NCBI GenBank assembly: GCA_016927595.1
Contig: JAFGMI010000041.1
Coordinates: 1 to 64,000, forward strand
DNA length: 64,000 nucleotides
Origin: Melioribacteraceae bacterium
GTDB lineage: Bacteria > Bacteroidota > Ignavibacteria > Ignavibacteriales > Melioribacteraceae
Direction: 5' to 3'
Part shown: one piece after another, positions 35,585 to 44,556 of the stretch
Layout of the letters: the number at the start of each line of letters is the position of its first letter
Numbering within the stretch: the stretch's first letter is position 1
Notes under the pieces: model-generated
What the model saw: only the letters and a program-made list of their open reading frames with translations
Told to the model about the DNA's origin: nothing
Database searches by the model: none
Position numbers and translations under genes: made by a program

Positions 35585-36418
35585 CTAACGTCCCGATGCA
35601 ATAAGTGTTTCAAGATCAATTTTATCAACATGATCGATCTGATTACCCAGAAACCTTTCGGCAATTTCCTTGAATTTTCGGGGCAGGTCACTTACATAGT
35701 ACTGATAAGATCCCTGCTGATGCGACTCATTCCGTAAACCGCGTGCATTAAGATATTCCTCAACAACCAGCGATGCCGCCGTGCCGGAATCAATAAGTTT
35801 AACCTTATCACCCATCACATTCTGAATGATATCGGACAATATCGGATAATGAGTACAACCGAGAATTAATGTGTCTATGTCAAGTTCCTTCAGTCCGCTT
35901 AAGTATTCCTCCGCAATCAATTCTGTTGCCCTGTGTTTTGTCAATCCTTCTTCGGCAAGAGGCACAAAAAGCGGGCAGGGTTTTTCAAATACTTCAACGT
36001 TTTCGTCATTCTTTTTTAATGCGGTTGTGTATGCTTTATTGCCGACGGTCGCATATGTGCCAATTACACCTATCCTGTTATTCATAGTTTTTTCCAAAGC
36101 AAGTTTAACCCCGGGTTCTATCATGCCGATGACCGGTATATCCAACTTTTCTTTCAGTATATCGATTGCAACAGATGACACGGTGTTGCATGCGACAACC
36201 AACAGCTTAATATTCTTTTTCATCAGAAATGCAGCATCCTGTATTGCATACTCGATTACAGTACTGTTGGATTTGTTGCCGTAAGGTACTCTTGCTGTAT
36301 CACCGAAATAAACAATGTTTTCATTGGGGAGGAATGAAGCTATTTTTTTTACTACCGTTAATCCGCCTATACCCGAGTCAAATATTCCGATCGGATTAAT
36401 TTTATTGAAAAACTGCAT
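35585..36418 (-). CDS. murI: Glutamate racemase
   Basis: I chose ATG 36418 with AGGAG just upstream; the longer frame adds residues from the glnD end. The 277-residue enzyme makes D-glutamate for peptidoglycan. The family motifs are present: GIFDSGIGGLTVV at the N-terminus, the two catalytic cysteines in VACNTVS and LGCTHYP, and YFGDTARVPYG. It follows glnD by 7 bp, so the two are probably co-transcribed although functionally distinct. Confidence 0.95.
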   Translation of the reverse strand: MQFFNKINPIGIFDSGIGGLTVVKKIASFLPNENIVYFGDTARVPYGNKSNSTVIEYAIQDAAFLMKKNIKLLVVACNTVSSVAIDILKEKLDIPVIGMIEPGVKLALEKTMNNRIGVIGTYATVGNKAYTTALKKNDENVEVFEKPCPLFVPLAEEGLTKHRATELIAEEYLSGLKELDIDTLILGCTHYPILSDIIQNVMGDKVKLIDSGTAASLVVEEYLNARGLRNESHQQGSYQYYVSDLPRKFKEIAERFLGNQIDHVDKIDLETLIASGR

Positions 36419-36425
36419 ATAACTC

Positions 36426-38990
36426 CTACAACATCTCTTCAATAGTCTGGGTTAATTCATGACTTACAAGGGCGAATTCATTTTCAGAAATTTTCTTCCC
36501 TTTTCTGTCGAGCACATAAAATGCATCAACAACATCATCGGATTTCGTGGCAATTTTTGCAAAAAATATCGACAAGCCCAGTTCGTACATTTTCTTGGTT
36601 ATCTGATATAACAACCCTACTCTGTCCGGTGAATACACATCTATTATGGTGTATTTATCGTGATCCTCAAACTCAATTTTCAGTTTTTCTTTTCTTTTGA
36701 ATATCTTGTTTTCCAGCCTTCTCCACTTACTCTGTACCCTTTTAAATTCCCTACCTATTGCAAGTTGATTCTCCGCAGCCAGTATTAAATCTGTTTCAAT
36801 TTTTTGATATCTTTCTTCATCGATGGTCTCATGAGTTCTGTAATCAGTTACATTAAAACTATCGATGACGATTCCGTCCTTACGAGTGAATATTTTTGCA
36901 TCGTGTATATTCAGATCATTAATTGAAAGCGCGCCGCACAGCCTTGAAAGCAGTGAGGGCGAGTCCTTTGTGATTATAGAAATGTTCGTAAATCCCATTT
37001 CTTCTTTAAAGAATACGGAAACCGAAGCATCGCTTTCAATTTCCTTAACATGTTCACTTATTTCTTCGTGAGAAAAATGATGCAGGTAACTCAGATCACT
37101 TATTGATTCCACATGCGATTTAACCGCTGAGTTTTTGGGGAATGCATCGCCGTTAATCGCTTTCATAACATCTGAGTAGAGAAGTTCTTCACCGCTTACT
37201 TTATCTTCGAGCATCGATTTCGTTTTGAAATAGAGCTGGTATAATAAATCACTCTTCCAGTTTGTCCATATTACCGGACTTACAGCCGACAGATCGGCAT
37301 AGGTAACAAGATAAAGAAGGTCGAGTGCTTCAATTGAATGGAATATTGAACTGAAATTATTGAGTGTGGACGGATCATTAATATTCCTTCTGAATGCAAC
37401 CTGTTCCATAGTTAAATGGTGATGAACCAGAAATTTCACAAGTTCAATTTCGTGTTCGGTGTAACCAAGCCTGTCCATTACAGTACTTGCAATCTCGCCG
37501 CCGATAATTTCATGCCCTGAAACACTGATCGGTTTGGCTATATCATGAAACAGCAGCGCAAGATATAAAATATCCTTATCCGGAATTGATCTGAATATTT
37601 GTCCCATTTGCGATTCGTCATTTTCAAGTTCCTCAACATTCTGAATCGCTATAAGTGTGTGTTCATCTGCTGTATAACAGTGATAAACACCCGGCTGAAA
37701 AAATCCCACCATATCTTTAAATTCCGGAAGATAAGCTCCGAGTACTCCCAGTTCATTCATTACCGATAATGTTTTACCGACATTTTTAGGAAGTTTCAGT
37801 AACTCCCGGAAGAAAACGGATGACGACGTTTCGTAAAATTCTTCTTCTTCGAAATCAAACACACTGTCGGTTATCTGTGCCCGCAGCTGCTGGTCGAACC
37901 TGGCATCACTTTTCGCACGGTAATAAAATGCCCTCAGTATATCCGCCAGTGAAAGCTCCCGCTCGCTGCTTGCAGAAATAACGTTGCCCTTTTGTATGAA
38001 TACTTCATCGAGTTCAATATTCAGAAACTCCGAAATAGGATTTGAAATCTCCTCGTCAAAAAGTTTTGTCATTGTTGTGAAGAATCTGTGTATAATGTTG
38101 GTTGCATCGAAATACAATTTCATATAATCTATTAAAGCATCTTCCCTGCCCAGTAATCTTATCGCAAGCTTCTCCTGGTCCGAAAACTCGAACCTGTCGA
38201 CTTTCCTGTTGTTCAGTATGTGAAGCATATTTCTGACATTTAAAATAAACTTGTAACTCTGGAGAAGCCTTGCAGATGCAACGGCATTCAACACACCTTC
38301 TTTACGAAGCCTGCGAAGAAAACTTTCTGTCTGAGTGATTTCCCTTTGATCCGTCAGAAGTATATTATTCTTAAGTGAGTACATCCATTCAACACCGTGC
38401 AGATCCCTAAGTCCTCCTGCAGAAAACTTTACATTCGGTTCAAGTACCTTGGGCGATTTTCCGTATTTCTGGAGTCGCTGAGAATTATCCTCAAAAAATT
38501 CATAAATAAGTTTGCGCTTGTTCTCCTCGTTAAGCGAACTGAAAACTTTTTCATTCCAGGTCATATAAACTTTTTCATCACCCAGAATAAACCGTGTCTC
38601 GAAGAATTGTGTATAAGAGTGAAGGTCTTCGGTTAAAAACCGCCGGATATCGCTGAATTCTCTAACGGTATGAGACACTTCAATACCGGAGTTCCATAAT
38701 GTAGTTACGCTTTCCTTAATAATATCTTCATGCCCCTCAACTTTTTCAAATATGAACATCACATCGATATCCGAAAAGGGCGACAGTTCTCTTCTGCTGA
38801 AACTTCCCGTAGAAGCAATTACAAAATTTTTCCTAATACCAGCCAGCGCACGATGTATATATTCCTCAACCAGCAGACTATATTGTATGCTTAGTTTAAA
38901 TGCGTCACGGATTAAATCTGTATCTGACAACAGTCTTTCTTTCGCCGTGGCGAATTGTTTTTTTATTTCTTCATTATCCTGCATAGGCAT
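36426..38990 (-). CDS. glnD: [Protein-PII] uridylyltransferase / uridylyl-removing enzyme
   Basis: The 854-residue protein has the full GlnD domain order. A nucleotidyltransferase domain carries GSFSRREL and SPFSDIDVMF (DxD). Next come a GlnE/GlnD helical linker and an HD domain with LALLFHDIAKP and the YCYTADEHT upstream region. Two C-terminal ACT domains (about 690-760 and 790-850) start at ITKDSPSLLSRLCGAL and VYSPDRVGLLYQITK. It senses glutamine and uridylylates or deuridylylates PII. No PII or glutamine synthetase gene is in the window. A long hairpin ends six bases before the ATG and no Shine-Dalgarno is visible. Confidence 0.93.
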   Translation of the reverse strand: MPMQDNEEIKKQFATAKERLLSDTDLIRDAFKLSIQYSLLVEEYIHRALAGIRKNFVIASTGSFSRRELSPFSDIDVMFIFEKVEGHEDIIKESVTTLWNSGIEVSHTVREFSDIRRFLTEDLHSYTQFFETRFILGDEKVYMTWNEKVFSSLNEENKRKLIYEFFEDNSQRLQKYGKSPKVLEPNVKFSAGGLRDLHGVEWMYSLKNNILLTDQREITQTESFLRRLRKEGVLNAVASARLLQSYKFILNVRNMLHILNNRKVDRFEFSDQEKLAIRLLGREDALIDYMKLYFDATNIIHRFFTTMTKLFDEEISNPISEFLNIELDEVFIQKGNVISASSERELSLADILRAFYYRAKSDARFDQQLRAQITDSVFDFEEEEFYETSSSVFFRELLKLPKNVGKTLSVMNELGVLGAYLPEFKDMVGFFQPGVYHCYTADEHTLIAIQNVEELENDESQMGQIFRSIPDKDILYLALLFHDIAKPISVSGHEIIGGEIASTVMDRLGYTEHEIELVKFLVHHHLTMEQVAFRRNINDPSTLNNFSSIFHSIEALDLLYLVTYADLSAVSPVIWTNWKSDLLYQLYFKTKSMLEDKVSGEELLYSDVMKAINGDAFPKNSAVKSHVESISDLSYLHHFSHEEISEHVKEIESDASVSVFFKEEMGFTNISIITKDSPSLLSRLCGALSINDLNIHDAKIFTRKDGIVIDSFNVTDYRTHETIDEERYQKIETDLILAAENQLAIGREFKRVQSKWRRLENKIFKRKEKLKIEFEDHDKYTIIDVYSPDRVGLLYQITKKMYELGLSIFFAKIATKSDDVVDAFYVLDRKGKKISENEFALVSHELTQTIEEML

Positions 38991-38995
38991 AAAAA

Positions 38996-39080
38996 TGAGG
39001 CTATCCTTTATACTCTCAATGCAATTCCTGTTCTTCGCTTATAAGTGAATAACAGGAATAACATTAAAGGATAGCCTTCA
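38996..39080 (-). terminator. Long (~85 nt) near-perfect hairpin between tyrosine phenol-lyase and glnD
   Basis: Outer arms GGCTATCCTTTA (38999-39010) and TAAAGGATAGCC (39065-39076) enclose ATTCCTGTT (39024-39032) and AACAGGAAT (39051-39059). These in turn enclose TTCgCTT-AT-AAGtGAA. On the minus strand the structure is followed by a TTTTT tract, so it can terminate the upstream transcript. Because it abuts the glnD start, it may also regulate glnD translation or be a mobile palindromic element. Confidence 0.75.
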
Positions 39081-39105
39081 ATAGTTCCTGCAAATATATA
39101 AAAAA

Positions 39106-40497
39106 TTATAACCTTTCGAACCTGCCCTGGAAAAATCTCAGGTATTTCGGTTCATAAACCATTTTCAGTCCCTTGATCTTTTTACGGTACTCATAAACAG
39201 AAGCTATCGACTCAACCATTACGTCGATATGAGCCTGCGTATAAACACGTCTTGGGAAAGTTAATCTAACCAGTTCCAGTTTAGGGTAACGGTGATCTCC
39301 TGTTTCAGGATCTCTTCCCGCTGATACTATACCACGTTCCATTCCTCTTACACCCGAATCAATATATATTTCCGCTGCCAGAGTCTGAGCCGGAAACTGA
39401 TTTTGCTGAAGATGAGAGAGAATTTTTTTTGCGTCCAGGAAAATTGCGTGACCGCCGATAGGTCTCACAAAAGGTATACCGTATTTTTCAAGTTCATTAC
39501 CGCAGTATTCAACCTGTTTAACTCTCATGCGTACGTTGTCGTATTCAACCATTTCCTCAATACCTCTCGCCATAGCCTCCATATCCCGTCCGGCTAATCC
39601 GCCGTATGTATGAAGACCCTCATAAACTACCACCATATTACGAGCTTCTTCAAATACTTTTTTATTCCGGGTAGCCAGAAAACCTCCGATATTAACCATC
39701 AGGTCTTTCTTGGCACTGACCCAGAGACCGTCGAAATAAGAGCACATTTCTTTAAGTATTGCGGCTATCGATTTCTCTTTATATCCCTTCTCCCTTTCCT
39801 TAATGAAAAATGCGTTTTCACAAGCCCGTGTAGCATCGAACCATAATTTAATTTTATTCTCTTTACAGTAGTCATGAACTTCTATTAAGTTTTTCATCGA
39901 GAAAGGCTGCCCGCCCGCCATGTTTACAGGTCCAGCCATCGAAACATAAGCAATCTTTTTCGAGCCTACTTTCTTAACAAGCTTATCAAGTTTTTTCAGA
40001 TCTATATTGCCTTTGAACGGGTGCTCATTGGCGGGGTCGTGCGCCTGGTCGATTATAACATCGACGAATGTCGCTCCGGCAAGTTCCTGATGAAGCCGTG
40101 TAGTTGTAAAGTACATATTCCCCGGTACGTAATCTCCTTTCCTGATAAGTATTTGGGATATCATATGCTCGGCTGCCCGTCCCTGGTGAGTGGGTACAAA
40201 ATAAGGCATACCATAATACTTTTTTACATTGTCCCAGAGATAGTAGAAATTTTTGCTGCCCGCGTAAGCCTCGTCACCGAGCATCATGCCCGCCCATTGG
40301 TAGTCGCTCATAGCATTCGTACCACTGTCTGTAAGCAGATCGATATAAACATCTTCAGATTTTAACAGGAAGGTATTGTAACCGGCTTCTTCTGCAGCTT
40401 TTTCCCTGTGCGCGCGGGATGTCATTTTTATAGGCTCGACAACCTTTATTTTAAACGGTTCAGCCCAACTTTTTTTTATTACTTTTTTCTTAGCCAT
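39106..40497 (-). CDS. tpl: Tyrosine phenol-lyase (beta-eliminating lyase family)
   Basis: I chose the internal ATG at 40497 because GGAG lies just upstream. The 463-residue PLP enzyme belongs to the tyrosine phenol-lyase/tryptophanase family. The PLP lysine is in SAKKDLMVNIGGF. Several residues favour tyrosine phenol-lyase: YFTTTR (Thr where tryptophanase has Asp), MERGIVSAGR (Met and Arg equivalent to TPL Met379/Arg381) and LRFF near the end (equivalent to Phe448). The product would split L-tyrosine to phenol, pyruvate and ammonia. Databases often call this group tryptophanase, so naming may differ. It stands alone with 218 bp upstream and a strong terminator downstream. Confidence 0.82.
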   Translation of the reverse strand: MAKKKVIKKSWAEPFKIKVVEPIKMTSRAHREKAAEEAGYNTFLLKSEDVYIDLLTDSGTNAMSDYQWAGMMLGDEAYAGSKNFYYLWDNVKKYYGMPYFVPTHQGRAAEHMISQILIRKGDYVPGNMYFTTTRLHQELAGATFVDVIIDQAHDPANEHPFKGNIDLKKLDKLVKKVGSKKIAYVSMAGPVNMAGGQPFSMKNLIEVHDYCKENKIKLWFDATRACENAFFIKEREKGYKEKSIAAILKEMCSYFDGLWVSAKKDLMVNIGGFLATRNKKVFEEARNMVVVYEGLHTYGGLAGRDMEAMARGIEEMVEYDNVRMRVKQVEYCGNELEKYGIPFVRPIGGHAIFLDAKKILSHLQQNQFPAQTLAAEIYIDSGVRGMERGIVSAGRDPETGDHRYPKLELVRLTFPRRVYTQAHIDVMVESIASVYEYRKKIKGLKMVYEPKYLRFFQGRFERL

Positions 40498-40623
40498 TTT
40501 CAACTCCATAAACTTATTTGATAATTTAATTAGTAATCACGCCGGGTTTATGAAGAGAAATTTCAGCAAGGTAGAGGTAGAGCAGTATTTTCCTGGTAAT
40601 TACAACCGAGAGATAAAGATATT

Positions 40624-40691
40624 GATGCGAAAGCATTGAGCAGTTCCATGCGTCAGTGAAATTCTTATTCGAATAATTAATGTTTCGCATC
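40624..40691. other. Inverted repeat between queF and tyrosine phenol-lyase
   Basis: GATGCGAAA (40624-40632) pairs with TTTCGCATC (40683-40691); the pairing extends to CATT/AATG past a single bulged G. The loop is about 40 nt. It lies 24 bp past the queF stop and could be a terminator of queCF or a site controlling the neighbouring tpl gene. Confidence 0.4.
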
Positions 40692-40714
40692 ATTCTTAGA
40701 ATTATTACTAATTA

Positions 40715-41074
40715 TTACTTTTCTTCCTTCACGTATTCAACTTCAATTACAGATGATATACCGCCGCGCACGCCGAACTCTGCCGTAATTTTCATGTAAC
40801 GAGGCTGGGTAACGGAAACAAGATCATCTAAAATTCTATTTGTAACGCTCTCGTAAAATATCCCATCGTTTCTGTAGGATTGCAGATACAACTTGTAAGA
40901 CTTCAACTCCACGCATAGTCTGTCGGGAATGTATTCCAGAATTATTGTAGCAAAATCAGGCTGACCGGTTTTAGGACAAAGTGAAGTAAATTCAGGTGCC
41001 GTATGCTCAATTAAATAATCCCTGTCAGGGTACTGATTTTCAAATGTTTCGAGTATTCCAGTTTTGTTTTTCAT
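40715..41074 (-). CDS. queF: NADPH-dependent 7-cyano-7-deazaguanine reductase (preQ1 synthase)
   Basis: The 119-residue protein is a short (unimodular) QueF. It has the active-site Cys in [13 protein letters not shown] and the QueF motif [20 protein letters not shown], which binds NADPH. It reduces preQ0 to preQ1 in queuosine synthesis. It follows queC by 13 bp; the two steps (preQ0 formation, then reduction) are consecutive. queD and queE are not in the window. Confidence 0.96.
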   Translation of the reverse strand: MKNKTGILETFENQYPDRDYLIEHTAPEFTSLCPKTGQPDFATIILEYIPDRLCVELKSYKLYLQSYRNDGIFYESVTNRILDDLVSVTQPRYMKITAEFGVRGGISSVIEVEYVKEEK

Positions 41075-41087
41075 TACAACCTCATTC

Positions 41088-41780
41088 TCAAATATAACTT
41101 GGTCTAATTTTGTAAGGTATCGGGTCTTCGAGCCCGGCTTTTTGAAAACCGCGAAGCCTCAATGCGCAGCTGTCGCAAACACCGCAGGCTTCATCCTCAT
41201 TCGAGTAACACGACCAGGTCAGGTGGAGCGGTGCTTTCAATTCAATTCCCATCTTAATAATTTCCGGCTTGCTCCTATTTATTATTGGAGTCTTGATTTT
41301 AATTAGTGTAGATGGTTTAGTACCAAGTGCTATAACTTTTTCGAATGCCTCAAAAAACTGAGGACGGCAATCCGGGTAGCCGGAAGAATCCTCAAAGACG
41401 GCTCCGATAAATACAGCTTCGGCACCTATCACCTCCGCCCAGCTTACGCATGAAGTCAGAATGTTTGCATTCCTGAAAGGGACGTATGAACTTGGAATTT
41501 CACTGCTTTCAAGATCTGCTTTAGCAACCTCTATTGATGCATCGGTTAACGATGATCCTCCGATACGCGAAAGGTGATTAAAATCAATTACTATTCTTTT
41601 TTCCGCTTCATAATGATCAGCTATCTCATTAAAAGCCTGCAGCTCCCTTTTTTCCGTACGCTGCCCGTAGTTTATATGCGCCAGCGCCAGTCTGTAATCT
41701 TTATTTGCAATTGCAGTTGTTACACAACTATCCATACCTCCGCTCACTGCAACAACAGCCAGTCTGTTCTTATTATCCAA
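41088..41780 (-). CDS. queC: 7-cyano-7-deazaguanine synthase
   Basis: Translation starts at TTG (41778-41780) with AAGGA upstream. The 230-residue enzyme has the PP-loop ATP pyrophosphatase motif [10 protein letters not shown] and four zinc-binding cysteines near the C-terminus ([18 protein letters not shown]). It converts 7-carboxy-7-deazaguanine to preQ0 using ATP and ammonia. It forms a two-gene operon with queF. I saw no preQ1 riboswitch in the 248-bp leader shared with yciO. Confidence 0.95.
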   Translation of the reverse strand: MDNKNRLAVVAVSGGMDSCVTTAIANKDYRLALAHINYGQRTEKRELQAFNEIADHYEAEKRIVIDFNHLSRIGGSSLTDASIEVAKADLESSEIPSSYVPFRNANILTSCVSWAEVIGAEAVFIGAVFEDSSGYPDCRPQFFEAFEKVIALGTKPSTLIKIKTPIINRSKPEIIKMGIELKAPLHLTWSCYSNEDEACGVCDSCALRLRGFQKAGLEDPIPYKIRPSYI

Positions 41781-42028
41781 ACCAGTCCTTCATTTGTGAT
41801 AATTGTTCATGTAAAGATAAGAATTATTAACGACTTTAATTTGCAACAAAACTCAAAAGTTCTGATGAGTTTTTCAAAACAAAAAGAATTATCCGGTTTT
41901 TCTAAGTGTAGTAAATAATTCCTATTTTCATTGACTTCTCAACTAATTTCTTAATAAATTCGTGATACAAGTTTGCAGATTTCCTTCCGGCTTTTATCCT
42001 TGTGAAATCTTTTGAAGGGGAGCTATCA

Positions 42029-42640
42029 ATGGAATTTTATGAATTACATCCTGTTAATCCTCAGCTGCGTTATATAAACAAGGCGATAGATGTTTTACGT
42101 GGCGGAGGGGTTATAATTTATCCGACGGACACCGTATACGGTTTCGGCTGCGATATATATAATAGAGATGCACTGCAAAGAATTTATGATATTAAAAACG
42201 AATCCGGAACGAAGCTGTTCAGCTTCATCTGTCCCGATCTGAAAGACATTGCAACTTATGCCAAAGTTTCGGATTACGCATATAAGTTGATGAAAAAATT
42301 ACTCCCCGGACCTTACACATTTGTTCTTCCTGCTGCCAGGGAAGTACCCAAAACATTATGGACTAAACGAAAAACCGTTGGTATACGAATACCTGATCAC
42401 CAGATCGCTTTAACACTTGCTAAAGAGCTGGGTCATCCGATTATCAGTACAAGTGTCACAACCCGCAAAGGTGAGCTGCTGTATGATCCGTTTGAAATCA
42501 GAACTATCTTTAATGCACACGTGGATTTAATGCTTTCGGCAGGAGCACTTAACGGCACTCCTTCAAGCATAGTCGATTTAAGCGGTGAAATTCCGGAGAT
42601 TATCAGAGAGGGGGGCGGTGATATAAGCATGTTTTTATGA
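42029..42640 (+). CDS. yciO: YciO-type protein of the YrdC/Sua5 superfamily
   Basis: I start at ATG 42029 with AAGGGGAG upstream. The 203-residue protein is a single YrdC domain: N-terminal KAIDVLRGGGVIIYPTDTVY binding segment, KRKTVGIRIPDH, ISTSV and the SSIVDLSG ending. The leading HPVNPQLRYINKA and overall layout match E. coli YciO rather than TsaC or two-domain Sua5. The family makes threonylcarbamoyl-AMP for tRNA t6A. YciO's own role is less clear, so either t6A synthesis or a paralogous function is possible. Confidence 0.88.
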   Translation: MEFYELHPVNPQLRYINKAIDVLRGGGVIIYPTDTVYGFGCDIYNRDALQRIYDIKNESGTKLFSFICPDLKDIATYAKVSDYAYKLMKKLLPGPYTFVLPAAREVPKTLWTKRKTVGIRIPDHQIALTLAKELGHPIISTSVTTRKGELLYDPFEIRTIFNAHVDLMLSAGALNGTPSSIVDLSGEIPEIIREGGGDISMFL

Positions 42641-42666
42641 TGATCCAGTTTTTTACAAATATATCA

Positions 42667-43233
42667 TCATTTTAATCCAAGTTTCTTTCCTTCTTTCAGT
42701 AATTTAACAGCTTCTACAATTCTTCGCTTTCTGGTTTCATCCTTTTTTGCGGATGAAATCCACATAATAAAATTTTTCTTATAAGTGGGTGCGAGCTTGT
42801 CGTAAAATATTTTAGCCTTTCGATTTTTATCAATAACTGCACTAAATTCCGGATGCAGTTCCAGGTTGATATCAGCACGTGCCGGTTCTTCCCACATCCC
42901 ATTAAGTTTTGCAGCTTCGATTAATCTGAGTCCGACCGGCGTCATTTTTTTATTCTTTATTAATTTTTCAACTCTGGTTTTATTCAGATCGGACCATTTG
43001 CTTTTTTCCTTCCGCGGAGTAAACTTTCTGAGGTAAGTATAATCATTCACTTTCCTGATTATGCTGTCAATCCATCCGTAACACAATGCTTCTTCAACTG
43101 CAGCCTCATATCCCATACCCGTTTCCCCCGATTTTTTATTATAGAATATAAGCCAGACTTCAGTTTCTTTATCGTAATTTTCCTTCAGCCATTTACGCCA
43201 CCCGGCGGAATCATTAAAAAAAAGTCGAAGCAT
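42667..43233 (-). CDS. YdeI/OmpD-associated family protein
   Basis: The 188-residue protein carries the YdeI/OmpD-associated motif set: GWRKWLKENYDKETEVWLIF, the central EALCYGWIDSIIRKVNDYTY, and a C-terminal helical part with AKKDETRKRRIVEAVKLLKE. Relatives have been tied to resistance to cationic peptides or bacteriocins, but the biochemical function is unknown. It is the last gene of a tight operon after the SDR (2-bp gap). Confidence 0.85.
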   Translation of the reverse strand: MLRLFFNDSAGWRKWLKENYDKETEVWLIFYNKKSGETGMGYEAAVEEALCYGWIDSIIRKVNDYTYLRKFTPRKEKSKWSDLNKTRVEKLIKNKKMTPVGLRLIEAAKLNGMWEEPARADINLELHPEFSAVIDKNRKAKIFYDKLAPTYKKNFIMWISSAKKDETRKRRIVEAVKLLKEGKKLGLK

Positions 43234-43235
43234 CG

Positions 43236-44012
43236 CTATTCCTTTTCTCTATGAATCACTAATGAATTAGCCTGAACACTCGGTGTTATTATCAATTCGT
43301 TAATATTCACATGTGAGGGACGGCTTGCACAGAATATGATTGTTTCGGCAATATCCTCTGCGGTTAATGGCTTCATACCCTCGTAAATTTTCTTTGCCTT
43401 CTCTGTATCGCCGTCAAATCTGACATTGCTGAAATCGGTTTCAACTGCACCGGGATCGACTGAGGTTATTCTTATATTCTTGTCCAGGAGTTCCAGACGC
43501 ATGGAATCGGAGATAGCACGAACACCGAACTTGGTTGCGCAGTATACGCTTGCACCCTTATATGACATATGCCCCGCAGTGGAACCCAAATTAATAACAT
43601 GACCTCCGCCCCGCTCAATCATTCCGGGTATAATTGCATGCGAAACATAAAGCAAACCTTTAACATTTGTGTCTATCATCGTGTCCCAGTTATCCAGGTC
43701 GGCTTCGTATACTGTTTCCATCCCTTTTGCCAAACCTGCATTATTAATAAGGATATCGACTGCCGACCACTCCGCCGGTAAACGGGATAATTTTCTGTTA
43801 ACCTCTATTTTGTCCCTAACATCAAGCTGCAAGGGTAAAACTTCAACAGAATATTTTTCCTTTATTTCTCCCGCAATATTCTCGAGGAGAGCCAGCCTTC
43901 GCGCTGTCAGAATTAATCTTGCACCTTCTTTTGCAAATGAGTAAGCGCATGCTTCCCCAATTCCCGATGAAGCCCCTGTAATTAAAACTGTTTTATTTTT
44001 GATGCCTGTCAT
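43236..44012 (-). CDS. Short-chain dehydrogenase/reductase, YdfG-like
   Basis: The 258-residue protein is a classical SDR: cofactor motif TGASSGIG, an Arg (LTARR) that favours NADP(H), the NNAG motif (INNAGLAKG), and catalytic YxxxK as YCATKFG with an upstream Ser (GSTAGHMS). The sequence resembles YdfG/3-hydroxy acid dehydrogenases, which act on serine, threonine or 3-hydroxyisobutyrate. The substrate here is unproven. AGGAAAC precedes its ATG, which lies inside the end of the upstream gene (20-bp overlap). Confidence 0.93.
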   Translation of the reverse strand: MTGIKNKTVLITGASSGIGEACAYSFAKEGARLILTARRLALLENIAGEIKEKYSVEVLPLQLDVRDKIEVNRKLSRLPAEWSAVDILINNAGLAKGMETVYEADLDNWDTMIDTNVKGLLYVSHAIIPGMIERGGGHVINLGSTAGHMSYKGASVYCATKFGVRAISDSMRLELLDKNIRITSVDPGAVETDFSNVRFDGDTEKAKKIYEGMKPLTAEDIAETIIFCASRPSHVNINELIITPSVQANSLVIHREKE

Positions 44013-44556
44013 TTGTGTTTCCTATATTGAGTTGTGTGTAGTAGGATATACGTTTGACCACTATGTTTATATAAAATCCCAGAATTAAAACCGTAAAAAA
44101 AACCGCCAGAATATTCTGCGGAAAATCAATCGAAAAATAATTTATGAATTTTGCAAGATCGGAACCGGAATCGGTACTTAGCAACGAGCTGATTCCGCCA
44201 TATATAAGATAGGCAAATAAATATCCTGTAAGCAGCAGAGTACATGTGATAATTGTATGCTTCAAACCGCCTAAAATAAACTTCATTAAATAAAGGAGGG
44301 CTTCAAGAAAAATCATGCAAATTAAAACCGGCATCAGAAGAATTATAACTGCTTCAATCCCAGAAATTAGTTTAACATTAAAAACGGCGGTTAAATATAT
44401 ATAATTGAAATCAATTGAAACAGGATCCGCTCCAAGCAACCTAGCTGCGCCTGACTGAATTAATTCAGTAACGAAAGCAGCAATAAAATATCCTGATATC
44501 AAGCCGTAAAATATTGCAGACTTATTCTTTATTGCCGAATGGGTTTTATCGTTCAA
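43993..44556 (-). CDS. Unknown integral membrane protein in GH20 operon
   Basis: I do not recognise this 187-residue protein. It has four or more hydrophobic helices (about 13-34, 60-92, 96-120 and 142-166), short charged loops and a positively charged C-terminal tail. It overlaps the GH20 gene upstream (11 bp) and the SDR downstream (20 bp), so it is translated from the same transcript. The first part resembles a conserved tiny membrane module, but no family could be named. A transport or tether role alongside the hexosaminidase is speculation. Confidence 0.72.
   Translation of the reverse strand: MNDKTHSAIKNKSAIFYGLISGYFIAAFVTELIQSGAARLLGADPVSIDFNYIYLTAVFNVKLISGIEAVIILLMPVLICMIFLEALLYLMKFILGGLKHTIITCTLLLTGYLFAYLIYGGISSLLSTDSGSDLAKFINYFSIDFPQNILAVFFTVLILGFYINIVVKRISYYTQLNIGNTNDRHQK

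Noticed and set aside
39106-40497. Calling the lyase tryptophanase (tnaA)
   Set aside because: Thr, Met/Arg and Phe positions match tyrosine phenol-lyase. Tryptophanase has Asp and Ile at the corresponding sites.
41781-42028. PreQ1 riboswitch upstream of queC
   Set aside because: I found no conserved preQ1 aptamer stem, loop or A-rich tail in the leader.
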